This document shows, in pieces, positions 40,078 to 47,718 of a DNA stretch of 64,000 nt. The notes under the pieces are model-generated. The model saw only the letters and a program-made list of their open reading frames with translations. It searched no databases and was not told the DNA's origin. The DNA is taken from assembly GCF_029531655.1 (NCBI RefSeq), contig NZ_JANRMI010000001.1, forward strand, positions 1,054,001 to 1,118,000, read 5' to 3'. A program made the position numbers and the translations under genes. The stretch is from Bdellovibrio svalbardensis. GTDB lineage: Bacteria; Bdellovibrionota; Bdellovibrionia; Bdellovibrionales; Bdellovibrionaceae. Positions within the stretch are counted from its first letter, which is position 1, and every line of letters starts with the position of its first letter.

Positions 40078-40727
40078 AATCAGTGTCCAACTTCTTGGTA
40101 TCCTCTGCTCTTGTCCTGACTTGCTCACTCGCTCAGGCTTCTCTTTTAAAACTTGAAAAAGGTCCTCGCACTGTCGAGGGAATCAATATTTCCCAATCGG
40201 CTGATGCGATTGTGGGCGATCAGTCTGTCCATTTGGGAACTGTGGGTGCTGGCGTTCGTTGGAAGAAAATTCTTCTGGCGAAGTTGAAAGTCTATGTTGC
40301 GCAGCTGATGGTTGAAAGTCCCGATCGCTTTATTAAGAAAGACAAAGAGGCATTGAAATCACTTGATGACAGCAGCACAGTTGCCATTCAATTGACTTTC
40401 CTGCGGACAGTGGATGCTCCGACAGTGCAAAACTCCTTCCGTGATGCCTTGATGGCCAATAAAATTGATTTAAGTCATGATGCAGTCAAAACTTTTCTTA
40501 GCGCGGTAAAGAACGGTGGCGATGCCACTTCTGGAAATAGTTTAACAATCCTCATTCAAAAACACAGCGATGGGACTGAGACCCTGGTGTACGAAGATTC
40601 AACGGGCATGCAAACCCAAGTTCAAAGTGACAAGGGATTGACGCAGAAAATTCTGGCGATTTGGTTGGGAACTCCCAGCGATGATGGTGTGGCATCGTGC
40701 AAGTCAGATCTTCTTTCAAATAACTAG
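40074..40727 (+). CDS. Secreted chalcone-isomerase-like protein
   Basis: 217 residues with a signal peptide (residues 1-22, SLAQASLL). The mature protein reads as the chalcone isomerase-like domain PF16036: VHLGTVGAGVRWKKILLAKLKVYVA is typical (shortened here to GAGVRWKKILLAKLKVYVA), followed by STVAIQLTFLRTVDAP. Bacterial members are mostly of unknown function and probably bind a fatty acid or other small ligand instead of a flavonoid. ATG 40074 has TGGAGACG upstream; the upstream leader contains a nested regulatory structure. A lipoprotein gene follows after 9 bases, so they form an operon. Confidence 0.72.
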   Translation: MKSVSNFLVSSALVLTCSLAQASLLKLEKGPRTVEGINISQSADAIVGDQSVHLGTVGAGVRWKKILLAKLKVYVAQLMVESPDRFIKKDKEALKSLDDSSTVAIQLTFLRTVDAPTVQNSFRDALMANKIDLSHDAVKTFLSAVKNGGDATSGNSLTILIQKHSDGTETLVYEDSTGMQTQVQSDKGLTQKILAIWLGTPSDDGVASCKSDLLSNN

Positions 40728-40736
40728 GATTTGCAG

Positions 40737-41729
40737 ATGATTTTTTCTTTTAAAACTTTTGCAGTCTCAGTTCTGGTGATTTCATTCTGTCTGTCGTTGA
40801 CGGCCTGCGATGCCGTCGATGCCATGAGTGCGACCAAAGAAATCCCCGAGAAAATGGATCAGACCAATAGCCGCATGAGCAATATGCTGGAGGAGATGAA
40901 GAGAACTACTTCCGGAGTTCATGATCAAAGTTTGTTGATTCCTCTGGAAAATATTTTGAAAGAGGAAAATCACGATTCCCTGGCTCCGGTTCCTTTTAAG
41001 TTGATGCCTTATGGAAAGAAATTTGCGGAGGCGGCGACAGCCCAAGAGCTGGTGGATTTGACATATATTTGGATCAAAGAAGTTGAGGTGTCTTTGCCGA
41101 CCAAAGACATTGATGAGGCCACGGGTTCAGAGATTCCCTATACGCGCAGGCAAGTGGCAAATATCAACAACGAGAAGATGGCCAGATTGGTGGCCTTGCA
41201 AGTTATTGCGGGATTTACTCCTCAGCCAATTGTAGAGGAAATCATTCGAATGCACATTGTTGGCGCACCCGAACAGGGGAGTCGTCGTTTTGAAGACACC
41301 GCTTTGGCATTTTTGATGTTAAGAGCAATGTTTATTCGTGATGTTCTTCTTCAGGAAAGTCTTTTGGCATCGCCTTTGGATAATATTGGAAAAGTGGAAG
41401 AGGCAATAAAGTATGCTCGGCAGATTGAGTTCATTGCCAGACTTCGATTTGCAGATAAAGTGTCGTTTAAGACGCGAGGATTTATCGATGAACATGGGCA
41501 ACAACTTCCTGTAGAGGAGCAGCCTCAAGAGCAGTTGAAAGGAGATGTTGCGGCAAAGCTTTGGCGCAGTATTCTCGAAAAAGCTCAGACTGATTTACGT
41601 GTTGTTGAACGCGAAGTTGGCAGCAACAGTGAAGAAGATAAAAAAATCTATGAACAAGAAAAACTCAGAGCGGCCCAGGGGCTTCAGACCTTGGAGGACT
41701 ATGTGAGATCTTGGGAGCCTCAGTCCTGA
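40737..41729 (+). CDS. Lipoprotein of unknown function
   Basis: 330 residues. The signal peptide ends in the lipobox LTAC (MIFSFKTFAVSVLVISFCLSL precedes it), so it should be membrane anchored. The mature part is predicted mostly helical with two recognisable stretches: TNSRMSNMLEEMKRTTSG and a 200-residue helical domain ending in a coiled-coil-like segment. I recognise no family. ATG 40737 has AGGA 7 bases upstream; the frame is open two codons earlier. It follows the chalcone-isomerase-like gene by 9 bases. Confidence 0.7.
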   Translation: MIFSFKTFAVSVLVISFCLSLTACDAVDAMSATKEIPEKMDQTNSRMSNMLEEMKRTTSGVHDQSLLIPLENILKEENHDSLAPVPFKLMPYGKKFAEAATAQELVDLTYIWIKEVEVSLPTKDIDEATGSEIPYTRRQVANINNEKMARLVALQVIAGFTPQPIVEEIIRMHIVGAPEQGSRRFEDTALAFLMLRAMFIRDVLLQESLLASPLDNIGKVEEAIKYARQIEFIARLRFADKVSFKTRGFIDEHGQQLPVEEQPQEQLKGDVAAKLWRSILEKAQTDLRVVEREVGSNSEEDKKIYEQEKLRAAQGLQTLEDYVRSWEPQS

Positions 41730-41740
41730 TCCCTTACTCT

Positions 41741-41777
41741 GAATACTATCTTTTGTGTGAATCAACAGATAGTATTC
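41741..41777 (+). promoter_or_regulatory. Perfect inverted repeat before the YeiH-type gene
   Basis: GAATACTATCT (41741-41751) and AGATAGTATTC (41767-41777) are a perfect 11-bp inverted repeat with a 15-base spacer, between the previous stop (41729) and the ribosome site GGAGGG (41785-41790). It has no T tract. It could be a regulator operator or an RNA hairpin in the leader. Confidence 0.6.
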
Positions 41778-41798
41778 TTGGGACGGAGGGATCTGTTC

Positions 41799-42767
41799 AT
41801 GCAAACTCTTGAAAAACCACTTTCTCATCATATTAAGGCCTCCGTGATTCCTGTTGCGGGGATTATGTGTTTGACGCCCTATATTTCCTCAGCGGTTGCA
41901 TTGATTTTGGGAATTGTCATTGCCGTTGCCTTGGGGAATCCCTATATCGCGCGCACCCGAAAACTAACCTCAACTTTGCTAAGTCTTTCAGTCATGGGAC
42001 TTGGTGCAGGGATGGACTTGGGAGTGGTTGGTAAAGTTGGTTTGGCTGGGGTGGGATACACTGTCGTGGGAATTTCGACCACCTTAGTTTTGGGATACCT
42101 TATTGGTAAACTTTTACGAACAGAGCGCGACACCTCTATTTTGATTTCTGTTGGTACAGCCATTTGCGGGGGCAGTGCCATTGCGGCTGTGGCACCAACA
42201 ATTCGCGCTAAACATCATGAAATCTCAATTGCTCTGGGAACAGTATTTTTGCTGAATGCACTGGCCTTATTTATTTTTCCACCGATTGGTCATATTTTGA
42301 ATTTGAGTGAGACTCAATTTGGTTTGTGGAGTGCCTTGGCCATTCATGACACCAGCTCTGTGGTGGGATCGACCTTGCAGTATGGCCCTCATGCTTTGGA
42401 AGTGGGGACCACAGTAAAGCTGGCTCGCGCATTATGGATTGTTCCCGTTACATTTTTATTTAGCTACTTGTTCGCTCGAGGTCAGAAGAGCCAAGGAGCT
42501 GAAAAACCAAAACGTCCGTGGTTTATTTTAGGTTTCTTGATAGCGGCCGCTCTGGTTACGTGGATTCCTGAAATTCGCCCAGCCGGTCATATGGTGAATG
42601 AAGTTGCTAAAAAGGTTTTGGTGTTGACGTTGTTTTTAATCGGCACCAATTTGACCAAAGAAACAATTCGCAGTGTTGGCTTAAAGCCTTTGATCCAAGG
42701 CATTTCTTTATGGATAGTTGTCGCCAGCGCGACTTTGGGAGCCATCCTGATAGGTTGGATTCATTAA
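41799..42767 (+). CDS. YeiH-family putative sulfate exporter (UPF0324)
   Basis: 322 residues, ten or eleven hydrophobic segments. LSLSVMGLGAGMDL, VGTAICGGSAIAAVAPTIRA and LWSALAIHDTSSVVG are hallmarks of the YeiH family. These transporters have been linked to sulfate or sulfite export and to resistance to sulfur compounds; direct data are sparse. ATG 41799 with GGAGGG 8 bases upstream is chosen; the frame is open 14 codons earlier. The last 4 bases overlap the convergent Nramp gene. Confidence 0.88.
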   Translation: MQTLEKPLSHHIKASVIPVAGIMCLTPYISSAVALILGIVIAVALGNPYIARTRKLTSTLLSLSVMGLGAGMDLGVVGKVGLAGVGYTVVGISTTLVLGYLIGKLLRTERDTSILISVGTAICGGSAIAAVAPTIRAKHHEISIALGTVFLLNALALFIFPPIGHILNLSETQFGLWSALAIHDTSSVVGSTLQYGPHALEVGTTVKLARALWIVPVTFLFSYLFARGQKSQGAEKPKRPWFILGFLIAAALVTWIPEIRPAGHMVNEVAKKVLVLTLFLIGTNLTKETIRSVGLKPLIQGISLWIVVASATLGAILIGWIH

Positions 42768-44044
42768 TTGAATATCTGCACGATCAGCCAAATGTTCGCG
42801 GTGCTGATGACTGCGAACAGCCCCCAGGTGAGAAGCTTCAAAGGTCGACGATTCGCAAAGCTGCCCATCAGTTTCTTATCGCTGGTGAACTTCACCAGGG
42901 GATATACGGCAAAGGGCAGTTGCAGACCTAAAATGACCTGAGTGATGACTAATAATTTTCCGGTGGAATCATCCCCAAGCCACGCCACACCAATAAAAGC
43001 TGGAATCAAAGCCAGACTTCTGGTTATCAAACGAATTTTCCAGCTGGGAAGCTGCAGGTTCAAATAACCTTCCAAGATGACCTGTCCCGCGATGGTGCCC
43101 GTGAAAGTGGAACTTTGCCCTGAAGCTAAAAGAGCGATAGCAAAAAGCAAGGGGGCGAGCCAGCTGCCCATGATGGGCTCCAGCAAGCGATGAGCATCTT
43201 GAATGTCAGCAACTTCGTTCCTTCCCGTTCCATGAAATGCGGAAGCAGCTAGAATTAAAATGGCGGAGTTTACCAAGAAGGCCAGGCTTAAAGAGACGAC
43301 GGTGTCGATGGTTGAGAAGCGAATCGCCTGACGTTTTTCCACTTCGCTTACGCCGATCTTTCGAGTCTGTACGATTGCAGAGTGTAGATAAAGATTGTGG
43401 GGCATTATGGTGGCACCGACGATGCCAATCGCCAGATACCAACTATGAGGATCGTGAGCGAGGCTTAGCGATGGAATGTAGCCTGCTAAGACTGATGGCA
43501 TATGGAGATCTAAAAGCAGAAGCTCCACTAAATAGCAAATCCCGATCGTAGCCACTAAGCCAAGAATAATAGCTTCGATTTTTCGAAAGCCTTTTCCTGC
43601 AAAGGCCAGCACAATAAAGGTATCTAAACAGGTGATCGCAACTCCTGTGAGCAGGGAACAACCGAAGAGAAGTTTGAATGCCAAGGCGCTGCCAAGGACT
43701 TCGGCGATATCGGTGGCGATAATGGCGATCTCTGCCAGAAACCATTGAAAGAGATTTGTTTTTTTGCCGAATTGCATGCGTGAAGCCAAGGCAAGGTCCA
43801 TCCCCGAAGCAATTCCTAATTTCAAACTGAGATACTGAAGTGCGATGGCACCCAGGCTGGAAAATAAAACAATAGAAAGAAGAAGATATCCAAAGCGAGA
43901 ACCGGCTTCGATGTCGGTGGCCCAATTACCGGGATCCATATAGCCGACCGAGACAAGAAGTCCCGGCCCTAAAAATCTGAAAAACTTCGCCCAGGGGGTG
44001 CCATCCTTTGGAATGCTGATGCTTCCTTTGAAGTCGGACATCAT
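42764..44044 (-). CDS. mntH: Nramp-family divalent metal transporter (MntH)
   Basis: 426 residues, proton-coupled uptake of Mn(II) and other divalent metals across the inner membrane. The metal site of Nramp proteins is visible: DPGNWATDIEAG near residues 37-48 (TM1) and GATIMPHNLYLHS (TM6, with MPHNLYLHS). About eleven hydrophobic segments. Starts at ATG 44044 or the adjacent ATG 44041, behind GGGGG. It runs convergent to the YeiH gene and overlaps its end by 4 bases, so transcription may interfere. Manganese uptake often protects against oxidative stress. Confidence 0.92.
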   Translation of the reverse strand: MMSDFKGSISIPKDGTPWAKFFRFLGPGLLVSVGYMDPGNWATDIEAGSRFGYLLLSIVLFSSLGAIALQYLSLKLGIASGMDLALASRMQFGKKTNLFQWFLAEIAIIATDIAEVLGSALAFKLLFGCSLLTGVAITCLDTFIVLAFAGKGFRKIEAIILGLVATIGICYLVELLLLDLHMPSVLAGYIPSLSLAHDPHSWYLAIGIVGATIMPHNLYLHSAIVQTRKIGVSEVEKRQAIRFSTIDTVVSLSLAFLVNSAILILAASAFHGTGRNEVADIQDAHRLLEPIMGSWLAPLLFAIALLASGQSSTFTGTIAGQVILEGYLNLQLPSWKIRLITRSLALIPAFIGVAWLGDDSTGKLLVITQVILGLQLPFAVYPLVKFTSDKKLMGSFANRRPLKLLTWGLFAVISTANIWLIVQIFN

Positions 44045-44067
44045 CCCCCCGGCATAATACAGTGTGA

Positions 44068-44697
44068 TTACTGTGCAGCGGCCTCGATCTTAGCTTCGCA
44101 AGCAGCAAGAGATTGTTCAAGCTCTACGCGCTTTTCTGCCAAGCTTTTGCGATAGTCCTGATAACGCTCAATGGTTTCGAGTAAGTTCTCTTTGGTCACT
44201 GCTGTCACTTGACCTTTTTCGTTGTAACCAACATCCACAGTGGCATTTGTGTCGCTGCTTTTCTTTTTCTTATTGAAGTTCTTCCATTCAGTCATCATTT
44301 CAGGATTCATTGCCTCAGGACCTTGAACGGGCTTTACGGGTGTGCCATCACCGCCGTATTTTTTTGAATTGGCTTTGTTATTACAAGCGTTCACTTTGCC
44401 CGCAAGACCTTTGCTGGAGTATTCGCGAATTCCATAAAGAGCTTCATACTCTTTAAAAGTTTCATACTTCAGATTTTGCAAATATTCTGTCAATTGAGTT
44501 TTGTCCATGTGCATGACGTTGCCTTCTTGATCGACACCAATGGAGGAATCGCCACCAAGAGATTCTTCTTTTGAAAGATTAGTGGAAATGCTTTCATCCT
44601 TCAAAACTTGAGTCTCACGCTTTTTGGCACTTGAACATCCAGTAGAATAGCCCGCGATGAAGAGAGCTGTTGCTGTAAATAAAAGAGTCTTTTTCAT
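44068..44697 (-). CDS. Lipoprotein paralogue B
   Basis: 209 residues with a lipobox (STGCSS). It is a shorter paralogue of the next gene: both contain the segments SIGVDQEGNVMHMDK/VIGLNEKDEMVMQKK, a central LQNLKYETFKEYEALYG-like block and a second block (VGYNEKGQVTAVTKENL/IGLDEKKNLVAVSTDYL). Long helical segments and charged residues predominate. No known family. It lies 18 bases after the end of its paralogue, in the same operon. Confidence 0.78.
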   Translation of the reverse strand: MKKTLLFTATALFIAGYSTGCSSAKKRETQVLKDESISTNLSKEESLGGDSSIGVDQEGNVMHMDKTQLTEYLQNLKYETFKEYEALYGIREYSSKGLAGKVNACNNKANSKKYGGDGTPVKPVQGPEAMNPEMMTEWKNFNKKKKSSDTNATVDVGYNEKGQVTAVTKENLLETIERYQDYRKSLAEKRVELEQSLAACEAKIEAAAQ

Positions 44698-44715
44698 AGG
44701 TCACTCCGTCTTAAG

Positions 44716-45666
44716 TTAGTTGTTCCAAAGATTGCTGCCTCTGCGCAGACAGTTTTTTCCGCCAGGCACGATATCGGCGGAGTCATTCATCCAAGACTTC
44801 AAAGAAGGATTTGTGGTGTTGTCTTCGATCTCGGATAATTTCGCTCCTTTGTCAAAAGCCAAAGCCCAGCCACCAAGACGCAAAACATTGGGGCGTTCTG
44901 CTTGATTGGAATCGACGACCTTTAATGAATTCACCGGCATATCCTGGTCAAAGTCTTCTTTCATGATCCATTGCTTGGACAAAGCGGTCTTTACCAGATC
45001 ATTCATCTTTGCCCCTTGTCTGACGTAACGGCATACATACCGATCGAGTTCGGATGTTGTATTGGTAATTGGCGGGTACTTGCTAAGATCAAGTTTCGCC
45101 TGTTTTGCATTATAGGTTTTACGCTCTAAATTGGCGTTGCAGATCTTAACTTGAGTCTCGTACCAGTCTTTACGCTTTTTATAGGTGGCCTTATAGTTTT
45201 CAAAGCGGCGAATACGGTCTCTCAAATAGTCAGTCGAAACTGCGACAAGATTTTTCTTTTCATCCAGACCGATTTTCTGGAATTGATCTTCGCGATCGGT
45301 AAGGCGCGCTTTTTCCGGCATCTTCACGTAGGTGCCTTCGCCGCCCATCTCTGCAGAGTTCTCTTTTGTCTGGCATTCTTCCAGAACACCCCAAAGACCT
45401 CGATTGCCGGATTCATCCCCGCCATAAATGGTATCTTCAAGGCCATAGACTTCGAATTGAAGTTGGCGAACATAGTCAGCAAGGCGTATTTTCTTTTGCA
45501 TGACCATTTCGTCTTTTTCGTTCAAACCAATAACGGTCCCGCCACCCATATCATCTGTTTTTTGAATCTCAGTATTCAGCTTTTCAGCTTTATTGGGATT
45601 CGATGCGCATGCAGCAAGAATAAATGATGCTGTAATTGGAAGAAGGAGAGAACTAACTTTCTTCAT
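44716..45666 (-). CDS. Lipoprotein paralogue A
   Basis: 316 residues with a lipobox (LAACAS). It shares two blocks with its neighbour (TVIGLNEKDEMVMQKK, residues about 45-60; QKIGLDEKKNLVAVSTDYL, residues about 130-150) and adds a C-terminal part of about 120 residues with paired Cys (residues 174 and 214) absent from the shorter paralogue. The IGL(N/D)EK motif occurs twice within the protein, suggesting an internal duplication. Function unknown; probably outer-membrane anchored. First gene of the operon. Confidence 0.78.
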   Translation of the reverse strand: MKKVSSLLLPITASFILAACASNPNKAEKLNTEIQKTDDMGGGTVIGLNEKDEMVMQKKIRLADYVRQLQFEVYGLEDTIYGGDESGNRGLWGVLEECQTKENSAEMGGEGTYVKMPEKARLTDREDQFQKIGLDEKKNLVAVSTDYLRDRIRRFENYKATYKKRKDWYETQVKICNANLERKTYNAKQAKLDLSKYPPITNTTSELDRYVCRYVRQGAKMNDLVKTALSKQWIMKEDFDQDMPVNSLKVVDSNQAERPNVLRLGGWALAFDKGAKLSEIEDNTTNPSLKSWMNDSADIVPGGKNCLRRGSNLWNN

Positions 45667-45731
45667 TTGATATCACCTCAGTTAAGGTTGGATGCAGAAA
45701 CAAGTTTGCATTTGTAAAAATCTACTCCTTC

Positions 45732-45771
45732 AAAATGAGATAGGGTAGTGGCAAAATGAGACAGGGTAGTG
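45732..45771 (-). repeat. Two 19-base direct repeats, 21 bases apart
   Basis: AAAATGAGATAGGGTAGTG (45732-45750) and AAAATGAGACAGGGTAGTG (45753-45771) differ at one position. The period of 21 bases equals two helical turns, so proteins bound to both copies would lie on the same face. They lie 66-105 bases upstream of the lipoprotein operon start (minus strand), a normal place for an activator or repressor site. Confidence 0.55.
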
Positions 45772-45934
45772 TTTGCTGCAAATTGTGTTTCGGGCAATGG
45801 TCTTGATGCGTCCGTCCACTTGTATGTATCTGAAACTAGTTGATATTTATGAACCCGGTATTGACGCATATTTGCTCGTCTTTTGACTTTGGTCCCGATG
45901 ATTAAGGGAATCTTAATCTTGGGGTAAAAAAGAA

Positions 45935-45960
45935 TTAATACCGTTTTAATCGGTGATTAA
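45935..45960 (+). promoter_or_regulatory. Operator-like inverted repeat
   Basis: TTAATACCG (45935-45943) and CGGTGATTAA (45951-45960) form an imperfect inverted repeat (one extra base in the right arm) with a 7-base centre, 31 bases upstream of the -35-like element at 45991. Possible operator for the small secreted gene. The rest of the 378-base spacer 45667-46044 has no gene. Confidence 0.35.
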
Positions 45961-45990
45961 GGACTCTTTGCTAATCTGTCTTCAGTGGAT

Positions 45991-46018
45991 TTGATGATAA
46001 TTAAAGTTATCTATAACC
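45991..46018 (+). promoter_or_regulatory. Sigma-70-like promoter for the small Lys-rich secreted protein
   Basis: TTGATG (45991-45996), a 16-base spacer and TATAAC (46013-46018), 27 bases before the ATG at 46045. Consensus match only. Confidence 0.45.
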
Positions 46019-46044
46019 AAATAAAAAAACCAACGGAGGTTTTT

Positions 46045-46254
46045 ATGAAATTCGCAACAGTTCTTATGTCTCTTCTTTTCGCTGGAATGATGGCTCACGC
46101 TCAAGGAGAAGCTCCTGCAACGACACCTGCTGGTGGTGCTGAAATGAGCGCTCCGAAAGCTGAAACATCAGTTAAAAAAGATAAAAAACACAAAAAACAC
46201 GGCAAAAAAGAGAAATCAGAAAAATCAGAAAAAACTGAAGGCATGACTAAGTAA
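46045..46254 (+). CDS. Small secreted Lys-rich protein
   Basis: 69 residues. A signal peptide (FATVLMSLLFAGMMAHAQ) precedes a mature part of about 50 residues that is Ala/Pro/Thr-rich and then Lys/Glu/Ser-rich (KKDKKHKKHGKKEKSEKSEK). Low complexity and highly basic. ATG 46045 has CGGAGG upstream; the frame is open 20 codons earlier. Own terminator. Perhaps a cell-wall or nucleic-acid-binding peptide; function unknown. Confidence 0.72.
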   Translation: MKFATVLMSLLFAGMMAHAQGEAPATTPAGGAEMSAPKAETSVKKDKKHKKHGKKEKSEKSEKTEGMTK

Positions 46255-46280
46255 TTAAGTTTTGCAAATGCTGATGAAAA

Positions 46281-46308
46281 GGGAACTGGAGACGGTTCCC
46301 TTTTTTAT
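46281..46308. terminator. Intrinsic terminator
   Basis: GGGAAC (46281-46286) pairs with GTTCCC (46295-46300), with an 8-base loop and TTTTTTATT behind. It sits between the small secreted gene and the convergent orphan binding-protein gene, which ends at 46311. Confidence 0.75.
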
Positions 46309-46310
46309 TG

Positions 46311-47096
46311 CTAGAAGTGATAGTAACTATTGAAGTCTTCTTCCGGAACGTATTTCAGTATGATTTTCTTGAGAGTCCCATCTGTTTTCATATCTTGGAT
46401 AACCTTCTCAAACATTTTGAGTTCAAGGGGCTTCATTCTTTTCTTGGAAAAGAAGATAGCGAGTTCCAGGCGTTTACTGTCATCAGCAACTACCATCGTC
46501 TTTTCTTTGATTTTATATTGAATTGCATATCGACGTAGGAAGATTGGTGAGGTGAATGCGGCTTGTACTTTGCCTTTCGAAAGGAGATCCATAACACCAT
46601 CTGGGAAGGCGACAAAGGTGGCTCGATGGGCCTTTTGAAGGGCGGCTATTTCCACGGAACTTGAAAAGAAGCTGCCTCCCGAAAGCATGGCAAAATTGAC
46701 CTTGGAGTCTTTGAGGTAGTCTGCAACTTTGGCGCCGGGTTTGTAAAATTTATTTTGAACCAATAAAAGACGATTCACTGAATATATGGGGATAGAGGTG
46801 GCAAATTTGCTCCAGGATTCGTTCGTAAAAGAAAAAGCAAATATATCTATGCGATTATTCCGCAAATCTTCAGCGGCTCTGGAGAATGAAATAACTCTTT
46901 CATTGTAGACGCAATCAAGTCGTTTTTTAAGTTCGTTGAAGATCTCAATGGAAATAAGATTTGCACCGGCCTTGTCTTTTGAAACAGCATCCGTATTCGT
47001 GCCTACGCTGTAGACTCGATTGCAAAGGGCCTTTGCATGGAGTGGGTTGGCAGTTAAAAGACAGAAGAATAGGATTTTTGACAGGATGGTCTTCAT
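46311..47096 (-). CDS. Periplasmic substrate-binding protein (SBP_bac_3-like)
   Basis: 261 residues with a signal peptide (ending PLHAKA). The rest fits the family 3 extracellular solute-binding fold, which usually feeds amino acids or opines to an ABC transporter or acts as a sensor input: DLRNNRIDIFAFSFTNE and FPDGVMDLLSKGKVQAAFTS are typical. No permease or ATPase gene is adjacent, so it is an orphan. ATG 47096 gives the signal peptide; the frame is open 11 codons earlier. Confidence 0.75.
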   Translation of the reverse strand: MKTILSKILFFCLLTANPLHAKALCNRVYSVGTNTDAVSKDKAGANLISIEIFNELKKRLDCVYNERVISFSRAAEDLRNNRIDIFAFSFTNESWSKFATSIPIYSVNRLLLVQNKFYKPGAKVADYLKDSKVNFAMLSGGSFFSSSVEIAALQKAHRATFVAFPDGVMDLLSKGKVQAAFTSPIFLRRYAIQYKIKEKTMVVADDSKRLELAIFFSKKRMKPLELKMFEKVIQDMKTDGTLKKIILKYVPEEDFNSYYHF

Positions 47097-47224
47097 TTGT
47101 GAAGTATATGGGCGCATTGCCGAACACACAAGCTGCCTGATGACAGATGGCTAAATACTGACGTTGAAAATACAAGGACAAGTCGGAACGAAGTCGCCGT
47201 ATGCTTTTCTAAAAAGGAGTCACT

Positions 47225-47638
47225 ATGCGTGTCAAAGAAGTCATGAGACCTCGAGCTGAAGTTATTCATTTTGATCACACAGTTGCTGAGGCAGCAAAGA
47301 TGATGCTCAAGGGGGATTACGGCTGCATCCCCGTGGAGCGAGCCGATAAAATGGTCGGAATGCTGACCGACCGAGATATTGTCGTTCGAGTGGTTGCGAA
47401 GGGGTTAGACCCGGCTAAGACGACTGTCGAAGAGTGCATGAGCGAGGGTATCAATTACTGTTTCGATGACGATGATATTGCCGTTGTTGGTCAAACGATG
47501 ATTTCGAAAAAAATACGCCGCATGCCAGTCATTAACAGAAGTAAGAGATTGGTCGGGATGCTGAGCTTGGGGGATATTGCAAACCGAGCTCAAAACAGGA
47601 ACTTAAGTCACGATATTCTTTCTCACGTGTCTCATTAA
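47225..47638 (+). CDS. Two-CBS-domain protein
   Basis: 137 residues made of two CBS repeats (MRPRAEVIHFDHTVAEAAKMM with DRDIVVRVVA, then MSEGINYCFDDDDIAVVGQTM with GMLSLGDIANRA). Cytoplasmic; CBS pairs bind adenosyl compounds such as AMP or ATP and regulate partners. No catalytic domain is attached, so it is a stand-alone regulator of unknown partner. ATG 47225 has AAGGAG upstream. Confidence 0.88.
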   Translation: MRVKEVMRPRAEVIHFDHTVAEAAKMMLKGDYGCIPVERADKMVGMLTDRDIVVRVVAKGLDPAKTTVEECMSEGINYCFDDDDIAVVGQTMISKKIRRMPVINRSKRLVGMLSLGDIANRAQNRNLSHDILSHVSH

Positions 47639-47656
47639 TAGAAAAGAATCCAACCC

Positions 47657-47695
47657 GCAGGCTTGTAGCCACCTTTAAGTGGTTGCGAGGCCTGC
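47657..47695 (+). other. 39-base hairpin overlapping a promoter-like element
   Basis: GCAGGC-TTGTAGCCAC (47657-47672) pairs with GTGGTTGCGA-GCCTGC (47679-47695) through 16 positions with three wobbles and one bulged G; the loop is CTTTAA. It begins 19 bases after the CBS gene stop and has no T tract behind it. Its right arm contains the TTGCGA that could be a -35 element for the czc genes. Confidence 0.5.
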
Positions 47696-47712
47696 TGAAT
47701 TACGGCTATACT
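47683..47712 (+). promoter_or_regulatory. Promoter-like element for the czc genes
   Basis: TTGCGA (47683-47688), an 18-base spacer and TATACT (47707-47712). Transcription would start near the first candidate start codon (GTG 47719), which would make the first gene leaderless or start at GTG 47731. The -35 lies inside the hairpin arm at 47679-47695. Confidence 0.4.
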
Positions 47713-47718
47713 TTGGCA

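Noticed and set aside
42710-44120. Plus-strand and minus-strand frames overlapping mntH
   Set aside because: Overlap the clear Nramp reading frame and contain no family signature.
45667-46044. CRISPR-like array from the direct repeats
   Set aside because: Only two repeat units with 2-base spacing and no spacers; more like a regulator binding site.
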